In this document: in pieces, positions 7,040 to 16,227 of the stretch
How the letters are laid out: each line of letters opens with the position of its first letter
How positions within the stretch are numbered: position 1 is the stretch's first letter
From: Planctomyces sp.
GTDB taxonomy: Bacteria > Planctomycetota > Planctomycetia > Planctomycetales > Planctomycetaceae
Reading direction: 5' to 3'
Assembly: GCA_005778225.1 (NCBI GenBank)
Contig: SXPC01000222.1
Location: 1-37,993 of the forward strand
DNA length: 37,993 nucleotides
Translations under genes and position numbers: made by a program
The notes under the pieces: generated by a model
Seen by the model: only the letters and a program-made list of their open reading frames with translations
Told to the model about the DNA's origin: nothing
The model's database searches: none

Positions 7040-8977
7040 ATGCGTTGCAGCTTTCTCTATCTGCGATATCTCCTGATTTTCCTGCTTCTGATTGGCCCCG
7101 GGTGTGCCAGGACGAAGGCAGCTCGGTCGGTCATTGTCCCCGAGCAGACGCATATTAACTACCGCAACCCGGAATCGTTACCAGTTACCCAGCTTGCCTC
7201 ATTCACGGAACCGGTCACGGTCACTCATCCTCGTAGCGAACAGGAACCGTTCAACCTCTCGCTGGATGAAGCCATTCGGATCGCCTTGAGAAACAGTGAA
7301 GTGATCCGCGTTCTGACGGGATCTGTCGCAGTCTCGACCGGCAGTACGGTCTACGATCCAGGCATTGCGAATACTGCGATCGATTCAGCTCGCGGACGCT
7401 TTGATCCAACGATCAACATTGATAATACCTTCAGCTCGAATGAGACTCCCCAGCCGTTTGGAGTCATCAATCCTCCTGGCGTGGCGATCAACGAATCACA
7501 GACTGATGGCTACGGCCTCGATGCCGGCATCAGTGATCTCAACAGCCTTGGGGGTACGTCTCAGTTTCGGATGAACGCCTCGCGCACCGATCTCGATCCT
7601 TTTCTTGTTCCTATCAATCCTCAATACTCACAGTTCGCGGAGCTTAGTTACGTCCAGCCATTTCTGCAGGGTGGTGGACGCGCTGCGAACCTGGCTCCGG
7701 TTCTCGTTGCCTCAATTGAAACGGAATGCTCCTTCTTTCAGCTGAAGTCGAGTGTTCAGCAAATGGTTCAAAGCGTTATTCAAGGATACTGGAATCTCGT
7801 TGCCACACGGACCACGCGCTGGGCACGTCAGCAACAGGTCATTCAGGCGGAGTATGCTTACGAACGCGAACTGAGCCGAAAAGAACGCGGTCTTGGAGAT
7901 CTGGGAGACGTCGCGCAGACGCGTGTGGCGTTTACGAACTTCAAAGCCAATCTCGTGGTCGCGGAATCAGCGGTCCTTCAAGCTGAAGCGGCGTTACTCA
8001 ATGTTCTGGGGATCCCGCCAACGGAAGTCGGTGAGGTCGTTCCGTTGACCCCGCCGCATGAAATCCGCGTTGCCTATAACTGGCAGGAAATTCTTTCACT
8101 GGCTGAGCGATATCGTCCGGACATCATTGAACTCAAGTTGATCATTGAAGCCGACATGCAGCAGCTGGTCATCTCTGAGAATCAAGCTCAACCTCGGCTT
8201 GATGGGGTGGCGCTCTATCGTTGGGATGGGCTGCAGGGACGTACGCCTACGGGAGATACGATTGGCAGCAATGGGATCAATGACTGGACCCTTGGCGTCA
8301 ATTTCTCCGTGCCTCTCGGACTGCGACAGGGACGCGCCAACGTCCGCCAGCGTGAACTCATCATCCGACGTGATCGCGCCAATTTGACTCAGGGTCTCCA
8401 TGCGACGACTCACCTGTTGGCGTTGACGATTCGAAACCAGGATCAGTTTTTTGATCAGTACACTGCTCTGCGGGAAGCGCGTGCCGCAGCGGAAGATAAC
8501 CTGAAAGTACAGAAGGCAGAGTTTGCCAACGGTCGAACAATCTTCCTGAATGTTCTTCAGGCCATCGTCGATTGGGGGAACGCGGTCAGTGCCGAAGCTC
8601 AGTCGTTGACACAATACAACGCGGAACTGGCGAACCTGGAACTTCAGACCGGAACGATCCTCGAAGTCCACGGCGTTCGGTTTATGGAAGAGCGTCAACG
8701 CTTTATCGGACCATGCGGCATCCTCGGCGATGGCCGATGTTACCCCGCAGGGATCTCGCCGACTGAGAATCAGCCACGCTATGAAGTTGGTACTGAGCCC
8801 GCGGAGAATGCTTTCGACTTAAATTCTCCGTTGGATGATCCTCGGCTGCGTCAAATGCCCGGCGGACAGACCATCACTGATCCGGCTGTCGAAGTGAAGG
8901 AAAGTGAACCGAAGCTTCAGAAGGAAGTACTCGGCACTCCGGTTGATCCCAGCCAACCGCCATCACTCATACCGTAG
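7040..8977 (+). CDS. TolC-family outer-membrane efflux protein
   Basis: Outer-membrane channel of a tripartite exporter. The N-terminus is a hydrophobic export signal (YLRYLLIFLLLIGPGC). Its Cys may be lipidated, although GPGC is a poor lipobox. Next comes the TolC motif LSLDEAIRIALRNS, with long amphipathic helices and the paired-repeat pattern typical of the family (for example RERGLGDLGDVAQTRVAF-like and AEFANGRTIFLNVLQA-like segments). At about 646 aa it is longer than E. coli TolC (about 490), with an extra N-terminal Asn/Thr-rich stretch before the barrel and a proline-rich tail. The frame opens at TTG 7034; ATG 7040 is my choice, but there is no clear Shine-Dalgarno. Its last 15 nt overlap the end of the convergent permease gene, which with the adaptor completes the exporter. 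Confidence 0.9.
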   Translation: MRCSFLYLRYLLIFLLLIGPGCARTKAARSVIVPEQTHINYRNPESLPVTQLASFTEPVTVTHPRSEQEPFNLSLDEAIRIALRNSEVIRVLTGSVAVSTGSTVYDPGIANTAIDSARGRFDPTINIDNTFSSNETPQPFGVINPPGVAINESQTDGYGLDAGISDLNSLGGTSQFRMNASRTDLDPFLVPINPQYSQFAELSYVQPFLQGGGRAANLAPVLVASIETECSFFQLKSSVQQMVQSVIQGYWNLVATRTTRWARQQQVIQAEYAYERELSRKERGLGDLGDVAQTRVAFTNFKANLVVAESAVLQAEAALLNVLGIPPTEVGEVVPLTPPHEIRVAYNWQEILSLAERYRPDIIELKLIIEADMQQLVISENQAQPRLDGVALYRWDGLQGRTPTGDTIGSNGINDWTLGVNFSVPLGLRQGRANVRQRELIIRRDRANLTQGLHATTHLLALTIRNQDQFFDQYTALREARAAAEDNLKVQKAEFANGRTIFLNVLQAIVDWGNAVSAEAQSLTQYNAELANLELQTGTILEVHGVRFMEERQRFIGPCGILGDGRCYPAGISPTENQPRYEVGTEPAENAFDLNSPLDDPRLRQMPGGQTITDPAVEVKESEPKLQKEVLGTPVDPSQPPSLIP

Positions 8978-10195
8978 GGCATCGATCGGATCGAGCAGGC
9001 TGGCTCTTCGAGCGGGATAGAAGCCAAAGAAAATACCGACTCCGGCAGCAAAAATAATCGCGACGACCGCGGCGGGGATCGAAACGACGATCGGCCATTT
9101 GACTCCTGGCGACATCGAGTTAATCAGCATCGTGATCCCCGTCGAACCAGCAATGCCGAGCAGAAGGCCAATGATCCCGCCAATGGTCGATAGAAGCATC
9201 GATTCCAGAAGAAACTGCAGCAGGATGTCATGGCTGGTTGCGCCGACGGCCATGCGGACGCCGATCTCTCTGGTTCGTTCCGTGACGGAGACGAGCATGA
9301 TATTCATGATCCCGACACCGCCGACGAGTAATGAAATTCCTGCAATCGCTGCGAGCATGGCGGTAATCGTGCCGGTCACAATTCCGAAGACGTTGGCGAT
9401 CTCAGTCGTATTCTGAACATTGAAATCGGTTGGCTGACCAGGCGGAATGCGGTGACGGCTGGCGAGCAGGTTCTTGATTTCGTTCTCTGCTGACGCCATC
9501 ACATCGACTGAGCGTGCTGAGACCAGGATGGCATTGATGTTATTAAAACTGGAGCCGGACAGGCGTTTTCGAACCGTCGTGAAGGGCATCAGAAGGATGT
9601 CGTCCTGATCATCGCCGACGATATTGGCTCCCTTTTTGGCGAGGACACCCACGACGCGAAACGGGATATTGCGAATGCGGATCGTTTTGCCAATGGGATT
9701 CAGTGTCTGGAACAGTTTCTCTGCGATCGTCTGACCAATGACACAGACCTTGCTCGCTGTCGTGACGTCCTGTTCCGAAAAATAACCACCCAGGCGGAGA
9801 TCCCAATTACGAACGATAAGATAGTCCGGCCCGACGCCGAACATCTCCTTCGGGCTCCAGTTGACGTTCCCGTAGATGACCTGCGCGGAAGCGCCAACGA
9901 GGGGGGATGTCGCGAGGACAGAAGGACATTCCTTCCCGACGGCTGTTGAGTCGTCAGAGGTCAATGTTGTCACTGCTCCCTGGCGCACTCCGTCACGATG
10001 CGTTGCTCCCGGGAAGACGACAATGACGTTCGTCCCCAGCGCCTGGAACTGTCCTTGAATCAGTTTACCTGCACTCTCACCGATCGAAACCATTGTCGTC
10101 ACCGCTGCAATACCGATGACGACGCCGAGCACTGTCAGGCTGGCTCGCATCTTGTTTTTGAGTAAAGCTCGAAAGGCGATTTGCAGGGTGATCAT
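8963..10195 (-). CDS. MacB-like ABC transporter permease (FtsX superfamily)
   Basis: Inner-membrane permease of 410 aa with the MacB plan. One membrane segment near the N-terminus (ALLKNKMRASLTVLGVVIGIAAV) is followed by a periplasmic domain of about 230 residues (MacB_PCD) and three C-terminal membrane segments of the FtsX domain, with the signature VTERTREIGVRMAVGA and the final FYPARRASLLDPIDALRYE. It lacks an ATPase domain, unlike E. coli MacB, so it must pair with a separate ATPase, most simply the one at 6238-6975. It is the second gene of a two-gene minus-strand unit: the adaptor gene ends 10 bp before this ATG. Its TGA (8963-8965) lies inside the TolC gene. The family is certain and the substrate unknown. 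Confidence 0.93.
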   Translation of the reverse strand: MITLQIAFRALLKNKMRASLTVLGVVIGIAAVTTMVSIGESAGKLIQGQFQALGTNVIVVFPGATHRDGVRQGAVTTLTSDDSTAVGKECPSVLATSPLVGASAQVIYGNVNWSPKEMFGVGPDYLIVRNWDLRLGGYFSEQDVTTASKVCVIGQTIAEKLFQTLNPIGKTIRIRNIPFRVVGVLAKKGANIVGDDQDDILLMPFTTVRKRLSGSSFNNINAILVSARSVDVMASAENEIKNLLASRHRIPPGQPTDFNVQNTTEIANVFGIVTGTITAMLAAIAGISLLVGGVGIMNIMLVSVTERTREIGVRMAVGATSHDILLQFLLESMLLSTIGGIIGLLLGIAGSTGITMLINSMSPGVKWPIVVSIPAAVVAIIFAAGVGIFFGFYPARRASLLDPIDALRYE

Positions 10196-10205
10196 AGGAC
10201 TGTTG

Positions 10206-11453
10206 CTATTTCACTTTCAGGCCTGTGACAAGTTCTGTACCAACGGGGACATCGCCTGAGACCAGTTCGGTAAACTGGTAATCGCTGAGTCCCATCACAA
10301 CCTCAATGGCTCGAAGGAGGTCGCCGTCCTTGACCCAGACGTGGCGTTTCAGGCTGTCGCGCTGTGACTTTGCAGCAGCAGCCGCAGGCTGATCGTCTGT
10401 TTCGACGGAAGTACTGGCGGACTTGGTCCCGTCGAGAATTCCCTGATCCTCTTTTCGTACGTGTTCCTTGAGCGGATAGTAACGCAAGGCGGCGTTGGGA
10501 ATTTTGATGACGTCTGTTTTCTCTTTGATCTGAAATGAGATTTCAGCAGTCATGCCGGGGAGTAGTCGCAGATCTTCATTCTTTGCAGAGACCACGACGG
10601 GATATGTCACGACGTTTTGAGTCGTTGTCGAACTTAAACGAATCTGCTGGACGACGCCTTCGAACAGCTGGCCAGGATAGGCATCGACGGTGAACTTGAC
10701 ACTCTGTCCGGTTTCCTTGGCTTCACGGATCAATCCGATATCCGCTTCATCAACGGAAGCAAACAGATGCATTTCTTTACGCAGGTCGGGAGCGATGACG
10801 AACAACTCTGGTGTCTGGAATTGAGCTGCGAGTGTCTGGCCAGGGTCGATCTTTCGGTCGATGACGACCCCATCAACAGGTGAGCGAATCTTCGTGTACT
10901 GCTGATTGGCTTCCGAGTTCTTCAGCGTCGCTTCTGCTTGAAGGATGTTGGCTTCGGCTACCAAGAGTTCTGCATCCAGGGCCAATCGAGCAAATTTGTA
11001 CTGATCGAGTTCCGTCTGCGAAATGAAGTCTTTGTTATCGCCACTTAAACCCAAGGCCCGTTTCTCATCGTTGACGGCATTCTGCAGTCTGGCTTTCACT
11101 CGTGTGACTTCTGCAACCCGAGTGGCTAGTGAGGCTTTGTCGCGGGCCACTGCAGCGTCATAGATCCGCGGATCGATTTCCGCGAGCACCTGACCGGCTT
11201 TGACTTCATCGTTGAAGTCGACAAACAGCTTGTCGATCGGTCCCGAAACGAATGACCCAACAGCGACCGACTGCACGGGCTTAATTGTTCCGGTCGCATT
11301 GACGACACTTGATATCGTCCCTTTGACGACCTTCTCGCTGCGAAACTGAGGCAGGTTCTGCTTACGGATGTACTCAGCCGCCGGATGATAGGCATAGAAA
11401 CCAGCGACTCCGAGAATCCCGGTCACAAGAAAAAGCTTCAGTAAAAACTTCAT
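10206..11453 (-). CDS. MacA/HlyD-family periplasmic adaptor (membrane fusion protein)
   Basis: Periplasmic adaptor that bridges the MacB-like permease and TolC. An N-terminal signal anchor (KFLLKLFLVTGILGVAGFYAYHP) is followed by the first half of a biotinyl-lipoyl domain (VDFNDEVKAGQVLAEIDP), an alpha-helical hairpin of about 90 residues, the second lipoyl half (KIRSPVDGVVIDRKIDPGQTL) and the beta-barrel and membrane-proximal domains. The frame opens at GTG 11492, but the signal anchor begins immediately at ATG 11453 (415 aa), which I prefer although neither start has a strong Shine-Dalgarno. A Lys/Ser/Ala-rich insertion of about 45 residues (around KSASTSVETDDQPAAAAAKS) interrupts the C-terminal region. 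The gene is followed 10 bp later by the permease and preceded by the five-gene cassette on the same strand with a 131-bp gap. Confidence 0.93.
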   Translation of the reverse strand: MKFLLKLFLVTGILGVAGFYAYHPAAEYIRKQNLPQFRSEKVVKGTISSVVNATGTIKPVQSVAVGSFVSGPIDKLFVDFNDEVKAGQVLAEIDPRIYDAAVARDKASLATRVAEVTRVKARLQNAVNDEKRALGLSGDNKDFISQTELDQYKFARLALDAELLVAEANILQAEATLKNSEANQQYTKIRSPVDGVVIDRKIDPGQTLAAQFQTPELFVIAPDLRKEMHLFASVDEADIGLIREAKETGQSVKFTVDAYPGQLFEGVVQQIRLSSTTTQNVVTYPVVVSAKNEDLRLLPGMTAEISFQIKEKTDVIKIPNAALRYYPLKEHVRKEDQGILDGTKSASTSVETDDQPAAAAAKSQRDSLKRHVWVKDGDLLRAIEVVMGLSDYQFTELVSGDVPVGTELVTGLKVK

Positions 11454-11584
11454 GGACTCAACGAAAACCGTAAACAGGATAGGGCGGCGCACAACATAAG
11501 CTGATTGTCGCTATTTTCTCCGCAATTGGAAATACAACAACCTTCCATGTCTGATTTCATTCAGTTTGTGAGCAATCCATTTTT

Positions 11585-12751
11585 TCAGCAAACAGTAATC
11601 CCTCGCAGGTTCGCCCAGTGTGTTATGTCCTGTTTCTGAATCGCATGCGCCATCAGTTCGGGAAACAAATCCGGCGTACATGCAAAGCTGGGTGCACCTA
11701 TGGCCGACATCTGAGCGGCGAGTTTCTCATCATAACAGGGTGCTCCTTGATCGCTGAGTGCTAATAAACAGACCATGGTGACTCCGGTGGAGATCATCGA
11801 AGCCGTCTGCTGCAGCAGTTGTTCCGCGACGCCGCCTTCATATAGATCCGAGATCAGTACGAAGATCGTCTGTGAAGGTCTCGTGATCTGTTGTCGACAG
11901 TATTTGACGGCTCGATTGATGTCGGTCCCGCCGCCGAGTTGTGTGCCGAAGAGAATATCGACGGGATCACTCAGCTTTTCGGTGAGATCGACGACTTCCG
12001 TATCGAAGACGACCAGACGGGTCGATACGGAACTCATGGAGGCAAGGACGGCTCCGAAGACACTCGAATAAACAATCGACGACGCCATCGAACCGCTCTG
12101 ATCGATGCAAAGAACAATGTCACGCAACGCTGAACGCTTACGTCCATAGCCAACGAGTCGATCAGCGATGATCGTGCCGCGGTCGGGGAGATAGTTATGC
12201 AGGTTCTTGCGGATCGTGCGATGCCAGTCAATTTCGTTGACGCGTGGCCGGGTTGTGCGGGTTGCTTTGCTGAGGGCGCCTTTGACAGCCTGACGCAATG
12301 GATTGGAAAGTCGACGTTCCAGATCCTGCGTCACTTTCCTGACGACCTGACGGGCTGTCTCTTTCGTCTTTTTCGGAATCACGCGATTGAGAGACATGAG
12401 CGTTCCGACGAGATTGATATCGGGCTCGATTGTCTCCAGCGTCTCGGGCTCCATCAGCATCTGTGTCAGGTTGAGACGTTCGAGGGCATCCTTCTGCATG
12501 ACCTGAACGACTTGCTTGGGGAAGTAAGTACGAATGTCGCCCAGCCAGCGATTGACGTTCGGGTTTGAGCTTCCCAGCCCGGCCGAGCGACTTGCGTCGT
12601 ACAATGCCTCGAGGACTCCATCCATGTGCTTATAGTCATCCGGCAGCGCGAGATCGCCAGCCTCTCCATCGGCACACAACCCTGACGAAGAGGGCTTTCC
12701 CAGCACCATTCGCCAGCGTTTCAGACGTTCTGCGTTGGCAACTTGGCTCAT
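11585..12751 (-). CDS. VWA-domain (CoxE-like) protein, last gene of the MoxR/SWIM cassette
   Basis: Cytoplasmic von Willebrand A protein of 388 aa, similar in size to E. coli YehP (from memory). Residues 1-200 are a helical region. The VWA domain begins at about residue 208, with the MIDAS residues Asp217-Ser219-Ser221 (DQSGSM), Thr276 (GGGTD) and Asp302 (ISDLYEGG), so metal-dependent partner binding should be intact. MoxR ATPases and VWA proteins typically work as a pair, the VWA protein recruiting a client or metal-bound partner. Its ATG overlaps the stop of the DUF5682 gene in an ATGA (12748-12751), implying translational coupling and equal dosage. There is no signal peptide. The family call is firm. 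The client is unknown. Confidence 0.9.
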   Translation of the reverse strand: MSQVANAERLKRWRMVLGKPSSSGLCADGEAGDLALPDDYKHMDGVLEALYDASRSAGLGSSNPNVNRWLGDIRTYFPKQVVQVMQKDALERLNLTQMLMEPETLETIEPDINLVGTLMSLNRVIPKKTKETARQVVRKVTQDLERRLSNPLRQAVKGALSKATRTTRPRVNEIDWHRTIRKNLHNYLPDRGTIIADRLVGYGRKRSALRDIVLCIDQSGSMASSIVYSSVFGAVLASMSSVSTRLVVFDTEVVDLTEKLSDPVDILFGTQLGGGTDINRAVKYCRQQITRPSQTIFVLISDLYEGGVAEQLLQQTASMISTGVTMVCLLALSDQGAPCYDEKLAAQMSAIGAPSFACTPDLFPELMAHAIQKQDITHWANLRGITVC

Positions 12752-15042
12752 GATTCAACTCCTTGCGAAGGTGTGCCGAGAAGCTGTGTGAGGATGGGCA
12801 GGACACGGGCTGCTCGTTGCGAATTGATGGTCTTGTCCTGAGTCAGTACTTTCCTCGGAGTCGTCGCTCGTCCCAGGTCACGCACTTTCTCGCCCATTTG
12901 TCGACGTTCCGGTCCCGTGAAGGAGGAAAATGCACGTCTCAAAAGAGGCAGCATCTCGACAAATGCGACGGGACTGAGTGACGCCAGCCAGCGGTCGAAC
13001 ACGTTCCAGATCGCATCATGCTGGAGGACCAGAAGCCCGCTCCCATGAAGAAATCCCATCGCCCAGTGACCGCATTCCAACGGAGGATTGGCTGTCGACA
13101 GTGCAAGTTTCGCATGACGATAAAGTTCTTCGTCATCAATTGCGTGCTGTTCCAGAAGATAGCGACAGCACCAGCCGGTCAACAGTGCATGCGACTTGCT
13201 GTCCATCAGACGCCGAATGCACTCTGTCCACGAATCCAGAAGATCATCTCGATTAATGATTCCTAACGCACTCCCGACGGAAGCAATGCTAGCCTTCATT
13301 CGTTCTGCCGCGTCGTCGTCGAGCGAACTGCAGGCCGGGACCAATCCGACAAGAACACGTTCAAACATCCCAATCAGGATCGGCTCGACCTGAGAGGCTC
13401 TTCCGCCGCGGACATCTCCATACCGAGCGACTTGCGCCATGGGCAGCAGGCTTTCCATCAGGTGACGCACATCGGCACTGACAGCGGCGACTGATTGAAC
13501 CCGCTCCAGAAGGGGTTCCATTGCTGACGACAACTCGGCCAGCATCGCGAATTTCAACTGACCGGTTAAGACGGTGAGATCCTGGCTTTGCGAAGTATCC
13601 GAGAGAACCTTCTTCGTCGCGGCATCGAGGACCGTATTTCCCCAGACACTCGCCTCAATGATTTTGACTGCGAACTCTGGTTTCCATTCTGTCTGCCAGA
13701 CTTCATGAAATGTCGAAGACTTTCCGCCCGTCGATTTGAAGTCTCCCCAGGGGACATCGAGGACCGTCAGACGATGCAGCAAATGGCTTTTCGCCAGGTC
13801 ATTTTCTTTTCTTAAATCGAGATCGAGAAGTTTCGATTCCGTCGAGGGCTTGAAACGCAGTGACTTCTGGAGAGCAGCAAGATCCTGGGCCAACGGCACC
13901 GTCGGGGTCTCCGCAGGCACCTGCCCTAACTCATCGCCAATCTCCAGGCGACGATGGATCAACCGCATGGGGCTGACGTCCCCTTGACAGAAGACCGACA
14001 GGATTGACTCATTCAGCTCTGCCAGCCCGGGCGAACGCAGATTCCTCATCGCGGCGAGCGCGTCGGATAGACGTTTCGCTTCGATGATACTGGCTGATGA
14101 GGCTTCAAGGTCTTTTTCCCTTAGCAATCTCGCCGCCGTGGCGATCCAGCGAGTCGGAGCATCTTCCGTCGATTCCCAGACGAGCTGATACCATCCGGGG
14201 GAATGAATCCCTGCCCCATAGCCACTTCGATACGTCAATCGCGAGTTCGTCCAGGGAACCCAGGTGGCGGTCGTTTTGATCTTGGGAAGACCGGTAAGGC
14301 GTTCGTTATCCTCCTTGATCTTCGTTCCCGCGGTTTTGCCAGCGACGGCCTCTCCCGTCAGGACAGGAGCATGCCAGGCTCCGCAAATGACGGCGACTTT
14401 CGTGAAGCCCTCTTTCTGAACCGCGCGGATCGTCTTACGCATGAATGACTCACGCAGTAGATCTCGCTCACGTTTCTCGCCGACTTCCTCGCGTACTGCC
14501 GTCATCGCCGTCAGAATCGCAGTAAAGAGTTCACTGGCTTCGACGCGTCGTTCGACCTGCTCTTCCCACCAGAGTTCATGATCTTTGTAACCCGCCGCTT
14601 CAGCCAGGATCGCAAGAGGATCGGTTCTCCAGGTCGGAGGTTCGTCTTTGACCTCGGATTCGATGGACGTCTCGTCTGCCCTCGCTTCCTCTTCTGCTTT
14701 GTGTTTGGCTTCCTGCTCCTTTTCGATGGCAATTTGATGCGATTGTGGCAAGTCCATCAGTCGAACAGGTACCTGATGCTGAATCGCCCATCGCATCGCC
14801 TGCCACTCGGGGGAGAAGACCGTCATCGGATAATAGACGCCACGCTGGGGCTCATCGACTGGATACACCAGCATCGCGACTGGCGGCTTCATCTCCTCGT
14901 GATTGGCGAATCCAACGATCTCCTGCGCGTCAGCGGGGCCCTCCATGACAACAACATCGGGCGTGAGTTCCCAGAGCGCTTTGAGCAGCGCGCGGGCGCA
15001 CCCGGGACCGTGATGACGGATTCCGAAGACATGAACTGACAT
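12748..15042 (-). CDS. DUF5682 protein (YehM-like) with EreA/ChaN/TraB-like motifs
   Basis: Large cytoplasmic protein, 764 aa, close to the length I recall for E. coli YehM. The first 230 residues carry spaced polar motifs on hydrophobic strands: GIRHHGPG at 7-14, MEGP at 33-36, LMDLPQ at 95-100, LRESFMRKTI near 196-205 and ICGAWHAPVL at 219-228. This order (G-x-x-H, E, D, R, G-x-x-H) recalls the EreA/ChaN/TraB fold, in which such His/Glu residues bind a metal or catalyse hydrolysis. That assignment is my inference. A highly charged insert (Glu/Lys/Ala-rich, residues 104-135) interrupts it. The remaining 530 residues are mostly helical. It sits between the MoxR gene (28-bp gap) and the VWA gene (4-bp overlap). 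The function is not established for the family. Confidence 0.85.
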   Translation of the reverse strand: MSVHVFGIRHHGPGCARALLKALWELTPDVVVMEGPADAQEIVGFANHEEMKPPVAMLVYPVDEPQRGVYYPMTVFSPEWQAMRWAIQHQVPVRLMDLPQSHQIAIEKEQEAKHKAEEEARADETSIESEVKDEPPTWRTDPLAILAEAAGYKDHELWWEEQVERRVEASELFTAILTAMTAVREEVGEKRERDLLRESFMRKTIRAVQKEGFTKVAVICGAWHAPVLTGEAVAGKTAGTKIKEDNERLTGLPKIKTTATWVPWTNSRLTYRSGYGAGIHSPGWYQLVWESTEDAPTRWIATAARLLREKDLEASSASIIEAKRLSDALAAMRNLRSPGLAELNESILSVFCQGDVSPMRLIHRRLEIGDELGQVPAETPTVPLAQDLAALQKSLRFKPSTESKLLDLDLRKENDLAKSHLLHRLTVLDVPWGDFKSTGGKSSTFHEVWQTEWKPEFAVKIIEASVWGNTVLDAATKKVLSDTSQSQDLTVLTGQLKFAMLAELSSAMEPLLERVQSVAAVSADVRHLMESLLPMAQVARYGDVRGGRASQVEPILIGMFERVLVGLVPACSSLDDDAAERMKASIASVGSALGIINRDDLLDSWTECIRRLMDSKSHALLTGWCCRYLLEQHAIDDEELYRHAKLALSTANPPLECGHWAMGFLHGSGLLVLQHDAIWNVFDRWLASLSPVAFVEMLPLLRRAFSSFTGPERRQMGEKVRDLGRATTPRKVLTQDKTINSQRAARVLPILTQLLGTPSQGVES

Positions 15043-15070
15043 CGAGAGGGTTCCTTACTCTGTCTTGATA

Positions 15071-16216
15071 TCAGTTCCATTCGCGAGTCGCGCGGTACAG
15101 GTCTTTCCAGTCATCGCGTTCCTTGATCACGGTCTGCACATACTCCTGCCAGACGATTTTGTCCTGCACCGGATCTTTGATAACCGCTCCGACGAGTCCA
15201 GAAATCAGATCGCTGGGCCGCAACTGACCATCGCCATAGAACGCGCTCATCGCCATCCCGCCGGAAACGACCGAGATCGCCTCCGCTGTCGAAAGCGTTC
15301 CGCTCGGTGACTTCACCTTCGTCTTGCCATCATCGGTGACGCCGTTTCGCAGTTCGCGGAAGATCGTGACGATGCGTTTGATCTCCTGCAGAGCAGGAAC
15401 CTCTGCGGGGAGTTCGAGAGCACGTCCCAGCTGAGTGGCGCGCTGATTGACAATCGAAACTTCATCATCCAGCGAATCAGGGACTGGAAGCACAACGGTG
15501 TTAAATCTTCGCAGCAATGCACTTGAAAGATCGTTGACTCCCTTATCGCGATTATTCGCTGTTGCGATGACATTGAAACCTTTCACCGCCTGAATCTGGG
15601 TATTGAGTTCAGGGACAGGCAGCGTCTTCTCAGACAGGATGGTGATCAGCGTATCCTGCGTCTCGCTGGGAATTCGGGTCAGCTCTTCAATGCGACACAA
15701 CTGTCCTCGCTCCATCGCGCGGAGCATCGGGCTTTCAACCAGTGCATTGCGAGACGGGCCTTCCGCCAGCAGACGGGCATAATTCCAACCGTAGCGTAAT
15801 GTCGATTCATCGGTTCCCGCGGTGCCTTGAATCAGCAGGGATGATGTTCCACAGATTGCTGCAGACAGGTGTTCGCTCACCCAGCTTTTCGCGGTCCCGG
15901 GCACACCATACAGGAGAAGCGCCCGGTCTGTCGCGAGGGTGGCAATCGCGATCTCCATCAGGCGTTCATGTCCAACATACTTCGCGGTGATGACTTCGCC
16001 GTTGGGCAGTTTTCCACCCAGAAGATACATCTTCACCGCCCAGGGCGAGAGAAACCAATTCGGCGGTTTCTGTCGATCATCGACTTCGGCCAGCATCGCC
16101 AGTTCATGCGAGAATAGCTCCTCGGCTGACAGACGCAGCTTATCTGTGGGAGAAGAGGGAGTGTCGCTGATCGGACGTGATTTTGCCTCCTCTGACTTGC
16201 TGGATGATTTGGCCAA
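15071..16216 (-). CDS. MoxR-family AAA+ ATPase (YehL-like)
   Basis: AAA+ ATPase of 381 aa, the likely motor of the cassette. A polar N-terminal tail (1-30) is followed by a helical segment and the AAA core: Walker A GVPGTAKS at 104-111, a Walker B-like LCRIEE at 173-178, sensor-1 Asn in IATANNRD (about 221-222) and an arginine-finger candidate in LLRRF (236-237). The usual MoxR Walker B reads ADEINR; here the aligned residues are EELTR, so the magnesium-coordinating Asp is Glu while the catalytic Glu remains. The start is TTG 16216, supported by AAGGGG (complement of 16223-16228) 6 nt upstream, which overlaps the stop codon of the DUF5691 gene. Family knowledge: MoxR ATPases assemble or activate protein complexes together with VWA partners. 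Confidence 0.92.
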   Translation of the reverse strand: MAKSSSKSEEAKSRPISDTPSSPTDKLRLSAEELFSHELAMLAEVDDRQKPPNWFLSPWAVKMYLLGGKLPNGEVITAKYVGHERLMEIAIATLATDRALLLYGVPGTAKSWVSEHLSAAICGTSSLLIQGTAGTDESTLRYGWNYARLLAEGPSRNALVESPMLRAMERGQLCRIEELTRIPSETQDTLITILSEKTLPVPELNTQIQAVKGFNVIATANNRDKGVNDLSSALLRRFNTVVLPVPDSLDDEVSIVNQRATQLGRALELPAEVPALQEIKRIVTIFRELRNGVTDDGKTKVKSPSGTLSTAEAISVVSGGMAMSAFYGDGQLRPSDLISGLVGAVIKDPVQDKIVWQEYVQTVIKERDDWKDLYRATREWN

Positions 16217-16227
16217 GACTTGCCCCT

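Noticed and set aside
6993-7070. Small frame (ATG 6993 or 7008) with a hydrophobic stretch overlapping the start of the TolC gene, perhaps a frameshifted signal peptide
   Set aside because: The TolC frame has its own complete signal sequence from ATG 7040, so no frameshift needs to be invoked.
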